Origin: Pseudoalteromonas viridis
Lineage (GTDB): Bacteria; Pseudomonadota; Gammaproteobacteria; Enterobacterales; Alteromonadaceae
Direction: 5' to 3'
Assembly (NCBI RefSeq): GCF_017742995.1
Contig: NZ_CP072426.1
Location: 558,001-622,000 of the forward strand
DNA length: 64,000 bases
How positions within the stretch are numbered: position 1 is the first letter of the stretch; every line of letters begins with the position of its first letter. The position numbers and the translations under genes were made by a program. Positions 19,193 through 26,940 of the stretch are shown here, piece by piece. Below the pieces are notes generated by a model. The model saw only the letters and a program-made list of their open reading frames with translations. It had not been told where the DNA came from and did not search any database.

Positions 19193-19972
19193 TCAGGCGC
19201 TTAGTCGCTTATTGTGCTCCCCATAACTTAAAACCGCCTGCTCAAATATCCGCACCTGCTCATGGCTAAACTGACATCGGGTATACCTGAGAATATCCAG
19301 AGACACTTCGCTGACTTTACAGCAATCCGGTGGCCGGGTTGGGCTAAACTCGGCATCATCGGGGAACACCACAATCCAGCGTACACCAAACGGCGTATTT
19401 AACACACCAGCCAGTGTTGAAGCGCGTTGCGCCGCGGCTGTCAGAGGGTTGGCCAGATAGTGCGTTTTGTTTTTATGCCGACTGGGCCAGACCTGGCTAT
19501 CCGTTTCAACGGCTATCAAGCCGCTTTGTTCAGCTACCACGACAACAAACACCCCAAACGGCGACAACACCACACAATCCACTGACAGCGCGTCGAGTTG
19601 ATTGGGGTATAAATGCCGGCTAATAATGGTGTAGTTTTTTGCATCCAGCGATGTGGCCAGGCTCTGATAGACCTGCCACTTTAACCTGTCTGCCTGGGCT
19701 TTATCGGCGTCGCGTTTGCGTAATAACAGATAACGGCCAAGTGTCCACACCAGGTAAGCCACAAAGCACAGAGCAATCAGGTTGAGCGCACTAAACTCTG
19801 ACCCGGTAAGCGATGTAACTTCAGCCTCGGGCAGCTCACTTGTTTGTTGCTCGGGCGCAGCACTGAGCAAATACCTCTGGGAGTCTTTACCCGCTGTGTT
19901 GTCTGTGGTCGCCGCCGCGCTTGCCATGCTAGCGCCGACAATCAATAAGCAAACCAAAATCCATCTAATCAT
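19193..19972 (-). CDS. NERD-like domain membrane or secreted protein
   Basis: A 259-residue protein starting at the ATG at 19972 after a GGTGAGGG ribosome site. It has an N-terminal signal peptide, a second hydrophobic segment (LNLIALCFVAYLVWTLGRYLL), then a region resembling the nuclease-related NERD fold: LDALSVDCVVLSPFGVFVVVV, then a NPLTAAAQRASTLAGVL helix. The E-x-K nuclease residues usually found after GVF are not evident, so it may be non-catalytic. It lies 13 bases after the WD40 lipoprotein gene and is probably the last gene of that operon. Function is unknown. Confidence 0.6.
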   Translation of the reverse strand: MIRWILVCLLIVGASMASAAATTDNTAGKDSQRYLLSAAPEQQTSELPEAEVTSLTGSEFSALNLIALCFVAYLVWTLGRYLLLRKRDADKAQADRLKWQVYQSLATSLDAKNYTIISRHLYPNQLDALSVDCVVLSPFGVFVVVVAEQSGLIAVETDSQVWPSRHKNKTHYLANPLTAAAQRASTLAGVLNTPFGVRWIVVFPDDAEFSPTRPPDCCKVSEVSLDILRYTRCQFSHEQVRIFEQAVLSYGEHNKRLSA

Positions 19973-19985
19973 GCCCTCACCTTCT

Positions 19986-20975
19986 TTAGCGTTGAGCCAG
20001 TGCGTTAAGTGTCCACGCCTCCAAAATACCGTCACTACTTAATGTCACAAGCGTATGTCTGTCCGCTGCATACATGTCCACTATGGTTGCACCATCGTGA
20101 ACAAAACTGATTTGCCAGGTACCCAATTCTTCACCATTTTGCGTATTCCAGATACTTAAATGTGATTTAGATGAAGACGTTGCAAGCAGTTCACTGCCTT
20201 TTATAAACAAAGCTTTGCGAAACACTTTAAAACGCGACATATACTGTAACTCGCTGATACTTTGTCCGTCGGTCAGTGATGCTACCACCTGCTCGTTCAA
20301 CGCATCCGAGGCAAACAAGGCAGAAAAATCATCGCGCACAGCCACACTGGTTACCCGATGATCAAACTCTTTCATAAAAATAGGATCAGCGGAGCCAAAT
20401 TTCCACAATGCCAGTTTGCCGTCCTGCGCGCCGGTGACAAATAGCTCGCCCTTGTCATCCCAAAATACGTGCTGAACTGGCCGCGAATGCGGCGCAAAGC
20501 GGTTATTTATCTGAGTATGCAAATCGGCCATGTTAACTGTGCCATCCGCCATGGCAACAATGGCTTTGTCATTTTTCGGGGAGATAGCCATGGCCGTGAT
20601 CACCGCGCCCGGTGTAACGCCGCCAAATGCCACTTTAGTCACTAGCTTACCTTTACTCAGTGACCAAAATGCCAGCTCTGTCTCGCTGGCAATCACCAGC
20701 ATCTGCAAATCTTCAGACAGCGCGATGTCCCGCACAAATTCGGGGGTCTTGTCCTGGGGCACAGTGAATTCTACTTGCTGATCAGCAACATTCCAGACCT
20801 GAATTTGTTTTTGATTATCAAAGGTGACAAGCTTAGTACCATCTTTTGAAAAATGGCCCATCGCAATACCACTGTCATTCAGCCTGCCAATGTTGCCCTT
20901 ACTGAGCTGGATCTCTTCATTGCATGCACTCAACACCAGTACACACAGCAGGACCAGCCATCCCCTTAACCGCAT
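19986..20975 (-). CDS. WD40-repeat lipoprotein
   Basis: A 329-residue predicted lipoprotein: the ATG at 20975 gives a short signal peptide with lipobox LSAC. The rest is a WD40 beta-propeller, with blades ending IQVWNV, LAFWSL, LALWKF, LSIWNT and LEAWTL. A paralogue with the same layout lies upstream at 21156-22175; both share a DALNEQ blade segment and a final ATIVDM....LTLSSDG signature. This points to tandem gene duplication. The partner and compartment side are unknown; such propellers scaffold protein complexes. Confidence 0.8.
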   Translation of the reverse strand: MRLRGWLVLLCVLVLSACNEEIQLSKGNIGRLNDSGIAMGHFSKDGTKLVTFDNQKQIQVWNVADQQVEFTVPQDKTPEFVRDIALSEDLQMLVIASETELAFWSLSKGKLVTKVAFGGVTPGAVITAMAISPKNDKAIVAMADGTVNMADLHTQINNRFAPHSRPVQHVFWDDKGELFVTGAQDGKLALWKFGSADPIFMKEFDHRVTSVAVRDDFSALFASDALNEQVVASLTDGQSISELQYMSRFKVFRKALFIKGSELLATSSSKSHLSIWNTQNGEELGTWQISFVHDGATIVDMYAADRHTLVTLSSDGILEAWTLNALAQR

Positions 20976-21155
20976 AATTCTACTCACGACACCACTCAAA
21001 CCGCCATTATACGTGTATTCACTGAGAGTAAAAAGTACGCCTGTGCTTTCACCCGCTACGAGGTTAGGCAGCCTACCCAAACCTGGCGTCGGTTTCTATT
21101 ACATCTCAATAACACATTACCTGGCTAGTCGCAGCAAAAACCACACCAGCCTTAA

Positions 21156-22175
21156 TCAATGCTTTAGTAAGGTGCTGATCTGCCAGAACTCTATAAACCC
21201 GTCACTACTGAGTGTCAGTAGCTGACCTTGCGGATCGGTATGCATATCCACAATGGTGGCATCGCGACTGAGGGCCTTGATATAGTATGCGCCAATTTCC
21301 TGACCACTTTGTGCATCCCATAATGTCCACCAGGCTTTGGATGATCCGGTCGCTAAATAGCGTTGATCGGCACTAAAGGCTGCGGCTCTGAACCACCTGA
21401 AACGCTCCGGGTAACGCAGGGTCACATCATAGTCAGCGTCTGAATAAATGGAGAAAATACGCTGCTCATTCAGAGCATCGGATGCAAACATGCTGGCTTC
21501 GTCGGGGCTTTGAACCACGCTGGTAATGCGCCTGTCAAATGTAAACCGTCGCTTGGTTGCCAGGGTGTGCGCATCGTACAACACGATTTGACCGTCGTGT
21601 CCGGCACTGATCACATTCTGACCTTGGGCACTCATCGCGATATGCATGACCTTACTATCGTGGGCCTGTGCTTTTTTAACTAACTGATTATCCAGGTCCA
21701 GCAAGTTAATGGTGCCATCGTTTAAGCCAACCAATAATAAATATGGCCGCTTGTACAGGCGTAATGTCGATATTTTGGCAAGCTCAGAGGTGGGATGTAC
21801 GGTCACAGTCCCCAATTGCTTACCCTGCTCGATATCCCACAATTCAACCGATGTGCGATAGCCAATCGCCAGCTGCCTGTTGTCTTCGCTGAGACTGAAT
21901 GCCAGGATTTTGCCTTTGGTATTGCGCGACTGTGTGATTGGATCGGCCTTGGTAAATATCAGGCCAGCTGTAGCAACATCGAAAACGGCGAGCTTATCGC
22001 CCGGGTTGTGCAGCACAACGTAGCGGCCATCAGCCGAAAACTGACCCGCTACAGCGCTATGCCCAAGGTTTATTAGTTGCGTGTCATGGTCATCACGCGC
22101 AGCATCACAGCCACTCAAACTAAGCACGATCAGCAAACCTAGGCTCACAAACAGATGTGTTGCAAATTGCGCCAC
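21156..22175 (-). CDS. WD40-repeat lipoprotein, paralogue
   Basis: A 339-residue predicted lipoprotein with lipobox LSGC and WD40 blades (LAVFDV, VELWDI, IVLYDA, WTLWDA, IEFWQI). The GTG at 22175 is preferred because GGGAGG lies 8 bases upstream; an in-frame GTG at 22184 sits inside that ribosome site. It shares blade sequences with its downstream neighbour (DALNEQ; ATIVDM; LTLSSDG). About 180 bases separate the two genes, so an internal promoter is possible. Confidence 0.8.
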   Translation of the reverse strand: MAQFATHLFVSLGLLIVLSLSGCDAARDDHDTQLINLGHSAVAGQFSADGRYVVLHNPGDKLAVFDVATAGLIFTKADPITQSRNTKGKILAFSLSEDNRQLAIGYRTSVELWDIEQGKQLGTVTVHPTSELAKISTLRLYKRPYLLLVGLNDGTINLLDLDNQLVKKAQAHDSKVMHIAMSAQGQNVISAGHDGQIVLYDAHTLATKRRFTFDRRITSVVQSPDEASMFASDALNEQRIFSIYSDADYDVTLRYPERFRWFRAAAFSADQRYLATGSSKAWWTLWDAQSGQEIGAYYIKALSRDATIVDMHTDPQGQLLTLSSDGFIEFWQISTLLKH

Positions 22176-22366
22176 CTGACACACCTCCCGTCTCTCGTGT
22201 AATCGGCTGTAATGTACAAATATCGCCCAACTGTATACATTTTGACCTACCTGCCGTGAACTGGTTCATCTGGCAGCGTCTCTTATTTCCCCTGGCAGCG
22301 CAGTCAGCTGCCAGTCTTTTGATCAGGCGCTATACTTGGTTTAAGGTGTCTGTTTAGGAGGTTCCT

Positions 22367-22639
22367 ATGCCCAGCCCACCAAAACGTGCAGCCAAAGGTC
22401 ATGTATCTGATCATGGCTCAGCATTAAATAAGGCGCTCAGCCCGGACAAGCGCAGGCAATTTGCCCAAAAAGCCAATCAGGCCTATGAAAAAAAACACCC
22501 TGAAGGAACCAATATAAAGAAGGAGATAGCCAAAAACAAGGCAGAGCGGGAAGCCAAGTCGGTTGTTTATAAACTCGAACTGGTGCTGTTTTTTATTGTA
22601 CTGGGTGCCATCCTCTTTCGGGTCGTCTTTATGGATTGA
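22367..22639 (+). CDS. Small C-tail-anchored protein of unknown function
   Basis: A 90-residue protein with an excellent AGGAGG ribosome site 6 bases before its ATG. The first two thirds are basic and helical, rich in Lys and Ala; the last 20 residues (LVLFFIVLGAILFRVVF) form one membrane helix. The gene is alone between divergent and convergent neighbours. No family was recognised. Confidence 0.65.
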   Translation: MPSPPKRAAKGHVSDHGSALNKALSPDKRRQFAQKANQAYEKKHPEGTNIKKEIAKNKAEREAKSVVYKLELVLFFIVLGAILFRVVFMD

Positions 22640-22645
22640 TAAGTC

Positions 22646-22671
22646 GGTCATGCCACCAGCGTGACATGACC
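22646..22671. terminator. Hairpin between convergent genes
   Basis: GGTCATG pairs with CATGACC around a 12-base loop in the gap between the small protein and trehalase genes. No T-run follows on either strand, so termination activity is doubtful. Confidence 0.35.
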
Positions 22672-22678
22672 GCCACCC

Positions 22679-24160
22679 TTAACTTTCCAGCAGCTGATAG
22701 AAGCGACTGGTTACCCCGTTGGTCCAGCCAAAACCTTGCTGCACCAGATACTCACCGCCGCCAGCGCGCACACCGGGCGCAACCACATTGTACTTTTCAA
22801 GCAAACAACCGTGCTGTTCAAAATCGCGCTCCAGCATCGCCAGCCAGCGCCTCGCAACACTGGTTGCAAGCTTCTGGTTGCCGTAGTTCAGCAAGCCTTT
22901 GACCGCAAACCATTGCAGTGGCGCCCAGCCATTTGGGCTATCCCACTGCTGATCCGTCTCGGTCAGCGTGGTCACAAGCCCGCCCGCTTTTAGAAAGTCT
23001 TGCTCCAGTCGCAGCATCATGGCTTCAGCTTGCAGTTGGCTGGCCAGACCCAGGAACATGGGCACCACTGCGGCCAGTGACATCACCTGGGTACGCGTTT
23101 GCAAAGCGGTATGATAGTCCATAAACCAGCCCTGCTCTTTATCCCACAAATAAGCCTGAATAAGACGCTTTCGCTGCTGAGCCAGTTGCAGGAAATGGGT
23201 GCTTTGCTGCGCTTGACCGAGCGCGGCATAACACTCGCTGAGCTGCCATTCCAGCTGATGCAATAACGCATTGAGGTCGACAGGGATACGTTGTACCGTA
23301 TTGATACTGCACAGCTGCGCAGGGTCATCCAGCCAGCGGCTGCTGAAATCCCAGCCCGACTCACAGGCCGCGCGAATGTTACGATAAAACGCAGCACGGT
23401 GCTCCCGCTCCAGCAAAGCCGCAGCTTCAATGTCCTCTTTATAAGATTCAGGTCGTGGCTGCGCGCTGTCGTCCCAAAAGCGGTTCATCACGCCGCCGCA
23501 AGGCATGCGCACTACGCGCCTGCTTTCGCTCAGCTCGTCGTTGAGTTTGTCACTGCCTGCCATCCAAAACGCATGCTCGGCTTGCAACGCCTCGGTCACT
23601 TTTTGCAGCCAGGCCTGGTCCCGATGGTGCGTTTGCCACAGCAAAGATACCATTAACGCTGTCACCGGCGGCTGCGAGCGACTGGTATAATAACTGCGAT
23701 TGCCATTGGGCACATGGCCAATGCGCGCTATCAGGCTGACAAAATTATCGAGCATATTCGACACTTGCTCGGTACGACCGGCATCCAACAGCCCCAGAGC
23801 GGTAAAATAACTGTCCCAGTAGTAAATCTCATTAAAGCGACCGCCGGGGACCGTATAGCTGGCGGGTAAGTCCAGTAACGACGAGGCATTGCCCGCCTGT
23901 GGCGCGCGCTCAAGACGCGACCATAACTGGCTGATATAATCTTTCACCGACGTCGCATTCAGCGCCGCCAGTTCAGGTTGCGGCGCAAACTCAAAGTGCT
24001 GTGCAACAAAAGCCGCCAGATCTTCGGGCATCTCGCGCTCGTACTGCGCGCAGGCCTGCTCCCAGCTGACTTTTGGAATGGCATCGGCAAAGTGTTTGCT
24101 GTCGGAAAAAATGCCCTGCATTTGCACCGCTTTAAACAAGTTTGACTGTTCAAACTGCAT
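22679..24160 (-). CDS. treF: Cytoplasmic alpha,alpha-trehalase (GH37)
   Basis: Hydrolyses trehalose to two glucose. The 493-residue protein carries both trehalase signatures: PGGRFNEIYYWDSYF near residue 108 and QWDSPNGWAPLQWF near 405, plus the Gly-rich GGGEYLVQQGFGWTNG near the end. The length fits GH37. No signal peptide is present, so it should act on imported sugar. Its start follows the MFS transporter gene by 9 bases; both probably form one operon repressed by the LacI-type regulator next to it. Confidence 0.93.
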   Translation of the reverse strand: MQFEQSNLFKAVQMQGIFSDSKHFADAIPKVSWEQACAQYEREMPEDLAAFVAQHFEFAPQPELAALNATSVKDYISQLWSRLERAPQAGNASSLLDLPASYTVPGGRFNEIYYWDSYFTALGLLDAGRTEQVSNMLDNFVSLIARIGHVPNGNRSYYTSRSQPPVTALMVSLLWQTHHRDQAWLQKVTEALQAEHAFWMAGSDKLNDELSESRRVVRMPCGGVMNRFWDDSAQPRPESYKEDIEAAALLEREHRAAFYRNIRAACESGWDFSSRWLDDPAQLCSINTVQRIPVDLNALLHQLEWQLSECYAALGQAQQSTHFLQLAQQRKRLIQAYLWDKEQGWFMDYHTALQTRTQVMSLAAVVPMFLGLASQLQAEAMMLRLEQDFLKAGGLVTTLTETDQQWDSPNGWAPLQWFAVKGLLNYGNQKLATSVARRWLAMLERDFEQHGCLLEKYNVVAPGVRAGGGEYLVQQGFGWTNGVTSRFYQLLES

Positions 24161-24169
24161 CGAGAACTC

Positions 24170-25405
24170 CTAGAGTGCGCAAGCGCTGGCCTGTGCCTGA
24201 GCGCGTCGCTTAAACAAAAATAACGTAATGGCAATGCCGAACATGGGGATCAGAGACAGATAAAACGCCTGCTGGCCGCCAATGTATTCGAATACAAACC
24301 CGGTGATCAGCGAGCCTGTAGTACCGCCCAGAGCCGAGAAAACCACAATCAGGCCGGTCATTGGGGCATGCAAACGCTCGGCAAGGCTGCTCAGCATCAC
24401 TGAGTTAATCACCGGGTAAATGGGTGCCATCAGCAGGCCAATCAAAGGCATCAGGTAGGCCGCAAGCGGCGCATCAAACAGGCTATTCACCGCACGTGGT
24501 TCAAGGTTTTCTGTCATGGGTAAGGTCAGCAGTACCAGGGCCGCCATGCCAACCAGACATACATTCAGTAGGCTATACCAGTGAACACGCTTGAGTAACT
24601 GGCCTGCCAGCAGGCGACCCACCGCCAGACTGGCAGCAAAAATACTGGTTAGCTGAACTGCAATATCCACCGGCAAATTCAAAACCTGGTTGTTGAATGT
24701 CGGCAGCCAGGTCCCGACCCCCTGCTCAATCAGCACGTATAAAAAGGCCGATAAGATAAACACCAGTACCAGAGGTTGATAGGCCAGCTTCAGCATGCCA
24801 ACGAACTCGTCTTTCAGCGGCAGCTCTTTATTGTGTTGCGGCTTTTTCATCGGTGCACTGATCACCAATAAGGCAGTAACCAGCGTCAGCGCCCCAAGCA
24901 GGTAGTAAACATTCAGCCAGGACAAAGAGTCGGCCTGCTCACCGATAAACGCTGCAAAGATCCAGTAGCCGCTGAGCACCCCAACCATAAACAGGCCTTC
25001 AATGGTATTGAGCAAGCTAGAATGTCCCTTGGCATCTTCTGTGACTTGGCCTATTAGCGCATACACTGTCACTTTGACAATGGCAAAGGCGCAGCCAACA
25101 CTGGCGAACAAGGCCTTTAATGCCCAGAAGGCGCCCAGCACAGGTGTGAGCAAACACATAAGTGCGACCAGAAACAGGGCGCCAAGCAACGCCAGCCGAT
25201 AACCGATACGCGGAATAAACGAGGCAACAAGGAAAGACACAATGGCAATCGGTATGTCTTTAAAGCCTTCCAGGCTGGCAGCCTGAGCTTTTGACACGTC
25301 AAAGGTGTTGATCGCCTGCAATATCACAGTGCCGACACTGTTGAGCAAAATCGCAAACAAAAAGTAGCAGGCCGCCATGGCCAGCACGACTCTGGTGTGC
25401 TTCAT
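24170..25405 (-). CDS. MFS sugar transporter, probably trehalose
   Basis: A 411-residue protein with about twelve hydrophobic helices and an MFS fold, of the type found in sugar loci of Alteromonadales. It is first in a two-gene operon with trehalase, and a LacI-type operator lies 55-70 bases upstream of its ATG. Context makes it the inner-membrane step of trehalose (or a related disaccharide) uptake, after the TonB receptor at 26.9 kb. Substrate is inferred from neighbours only. Confidence 0.85.
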   Translation of the reverse strand: MKHTRVVLAMAACYFLFAILLNSVGTVILQAINTFDVSKAQAASLEGFKDIPIAIVSFLVASFIPRIGYRLALLGALFLVALMCLLTPVLGAFWALKALFASVGCAFAIVKVTVYALIGQVTEDAKGHSSLLNTIEGLFMVGVLSGYWIFAAFIGEQADSLSWLNVYYLLGALTLVTALLVISAPMKKPQHNKELPLKDEFVGMLKLAYQPLVLVFILSAFLYVLIEQGVGTWLPTFNNQVLNLPVDIAVQLTSIFAASLAVGRLLAGQLLKRVHWYSLLNVCLVGMAALVLLTLPMTENLEPRAVNSLFDAPLAAYLMPLIGLLMAPIYPVINSVMLSSLAERLHAPMTGLIVVFSALGGTTGSLITGFVFEYIGGQQAFYLSLIPMFGIAITLFLFKRRAQAQASACAL

Positions 25406-25459
25406 AAGGGTACTCTGTAACCATTCAATAACAGTCAGTCTAGCCGCGACAATTTACTT

Positions 25460-25475
25460 TTGCAATCGTTTGCAA
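25460..25475. promoter_or_regulatory. LacI-type operator upstream of the MFS-trehalase operon
   Basis: TTGCAATCGTTTGCAA has two TTGCAA arms around a central CG step, the classical layout of LacI/GalR operators. It shares the TGCAA-n-CG-TTTGCA core with a second site at 26768-26781. Confidence 0.75.
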
Positions 25476-25571
25476 TTCTAAAATTAAAAATTTGTACGAA
25501 TTGTTTACAGACTCTGATGCAACAAGAAGAAGGCACATATTGTCTTTGTGAAGTTGACCGCTCTGTGAAGC

Positions 25572-26576
25572 TTAGCTCGACTGGCGCTTGATCAGTTCCA
25601 CATCCAGCTGCGCAGGCTGTGGCTTATCGCCCTGTAACTGCGCCAGTAACTTGTCGACCAGTACTTGCCCGGCCAGGCGGGTATTTTGTTTGATGGTAGT
25701 CAGCGACGGCGAACTGATATCCGCCATTGCAATATCATCAAAACCAACAATGCGCACATCATTGGGAATGCTGACATAGCGCTCTTTGAGTGCTTTCATC
25801 GCGCCCAGGGCAACCATATCACTGCAGGCAAAAATGCCATCAAAGCTCAGGCCTTCACTCAGCAGCGTCTGGTTAATAACCTCGTATGCGGCCTGGCTGG
25901 TTATATCGATTTTCAGTAGCGAGGCCGTTGCATCAGGCGTTTTATCTACCTGATCGCAAAAACCACGATAACGCTCAGCCAGCTCGGCGTGCGCCGGGTC
26001 GCCCATAAACAACACTCTGCGTGCCCCCTGATCCAGTAAATGCTGAGTGGCCATACAACCGGCCCGGTAGTTATCACTGCCAACAATGGGGTAATCCCCT
26101 TCGGTTTTAGGGTCGCCCCACACCACCAAAGGCGTACCAGCACTGGCCGAACGCTCAATACGAGCCTGCTGTTTACCCTGACCGACCACAATCACCCCGT
26201 CGGCACGGCGGCCGTCGATAAAGTATCCGTGCCAGTCATCACCAGCCATATAAGAATTGGACAGCAGCAGCTCATAGCCCCGTCGGTTCACCGCCAGGTT
26301 AATGTCGCTCACCACTTTAAGTAAGAACGGATCATCAATCGACTGCTCCGTTTCGGCGTCGAAGTTGATCAGCACCGCAATAACATTGGTTTTTTGTAAC
26401 CTGAGACGGCTGGCCGCAGCATTAAGGCTAAAATTGTGCTTCTTCGCCAGTGCCTGCAACTTATTGCGGGTTTCTTCTTTGATCAGCGGATTGTTATTCA
26501 ATGCCCTTGATGCGGTAGACGTCGACACGCCTGCCAATTTTGCCAAGTCCGCGAGTTTCATTTTTTTTGACTGCAT
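25572..26576 (-). CDS. LacI-family transcriptional regulator of the trehalose locus
   Basis: A 334-residue regulator with an N-terminal LacI helix-turn-helix (LADLAKLAGVSTSTASRALN, a typical hinge-helix sequence to about residue 65) and a periplasmic-binding-protein-like effector domain. It sits between the MFS-trehalase operon and the divergent TonB receptor, each of which has a matching palindromic operator, so it probably represses both until the sugar is present. The ATG at 26576 is used; a second ATG 5 codons on has no better ribosome site. Confidence 0.93.
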   Translation of the reverse strand: MQSKKMKLADLAKLAGVSTSTASRALNNNPLIKEETRNKLQALAKKHNFSLNAAASRLRLQKTNVIAVLINFDAETEQSIDDPFLLKVVSDINLAVNRRGYELLLSNSYMAGDDWHGYFIDGRRADGVIVVGQGKQQARIERSASAGTPLVVWGDPKTEGDYPIVGSDNYRAGCMATQHLLDQGARRVLFMGDPAHAELAERYRGFCDQVDKTPDATASLLKIDITSQAAYEVINQTLLSEGLSFDGIFACSDMVALGAMKALKERYVSIPNDVRIVGFDDIAMADISSPSLTTIKQNTRLAGQVLVDKLLAQLQGDKPQPAQLDVELIKRQSS

Positions 26577-26767
26577 CTTTACCGCACCACCAAAGAACTA
26601 TTGTAACAAATTGAATATATTAATTTTAAAGACAGTATTAATGCCTGTACACAGCATTATAGCGCAGCGTTTACTCACCTGTCTTACCTTTTCTGAACGC
26701 ATTTAAGCACTCATCGGTCCAGTGCCTAGTTTGCCAAAGCATGTCAAAAAAGTTGCAAACACCCTAT

Positions 26768-26781
26768 TGCAAACGTTTGCA
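26768..26781. promoter_or_regulatory. LacI-type operator upstream of the TonB receptor
   Basis: TGCAAACGTTTGCA is a perfect 14-base palindrome, the consensus-type LacI operator. It lies 173 bases upstream of the receptor start and between the divergent receptor and regulator genes. Confidence 0.82.
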
Positions 26782-26940
26782 TAACGTTCTATTTTAAAAT
26801 GACGCCGCGTGCAACCTTTGCTCTTTTGTGTTTTAACACGCCCAACTGAGCCTAACCGGCGGCGCATAACAATAGCAATGAGCACAGCCAAAGCTGTGCA
26901 GACACTGACAACACATATGACAACCAAGGGGGCAGTTCCT

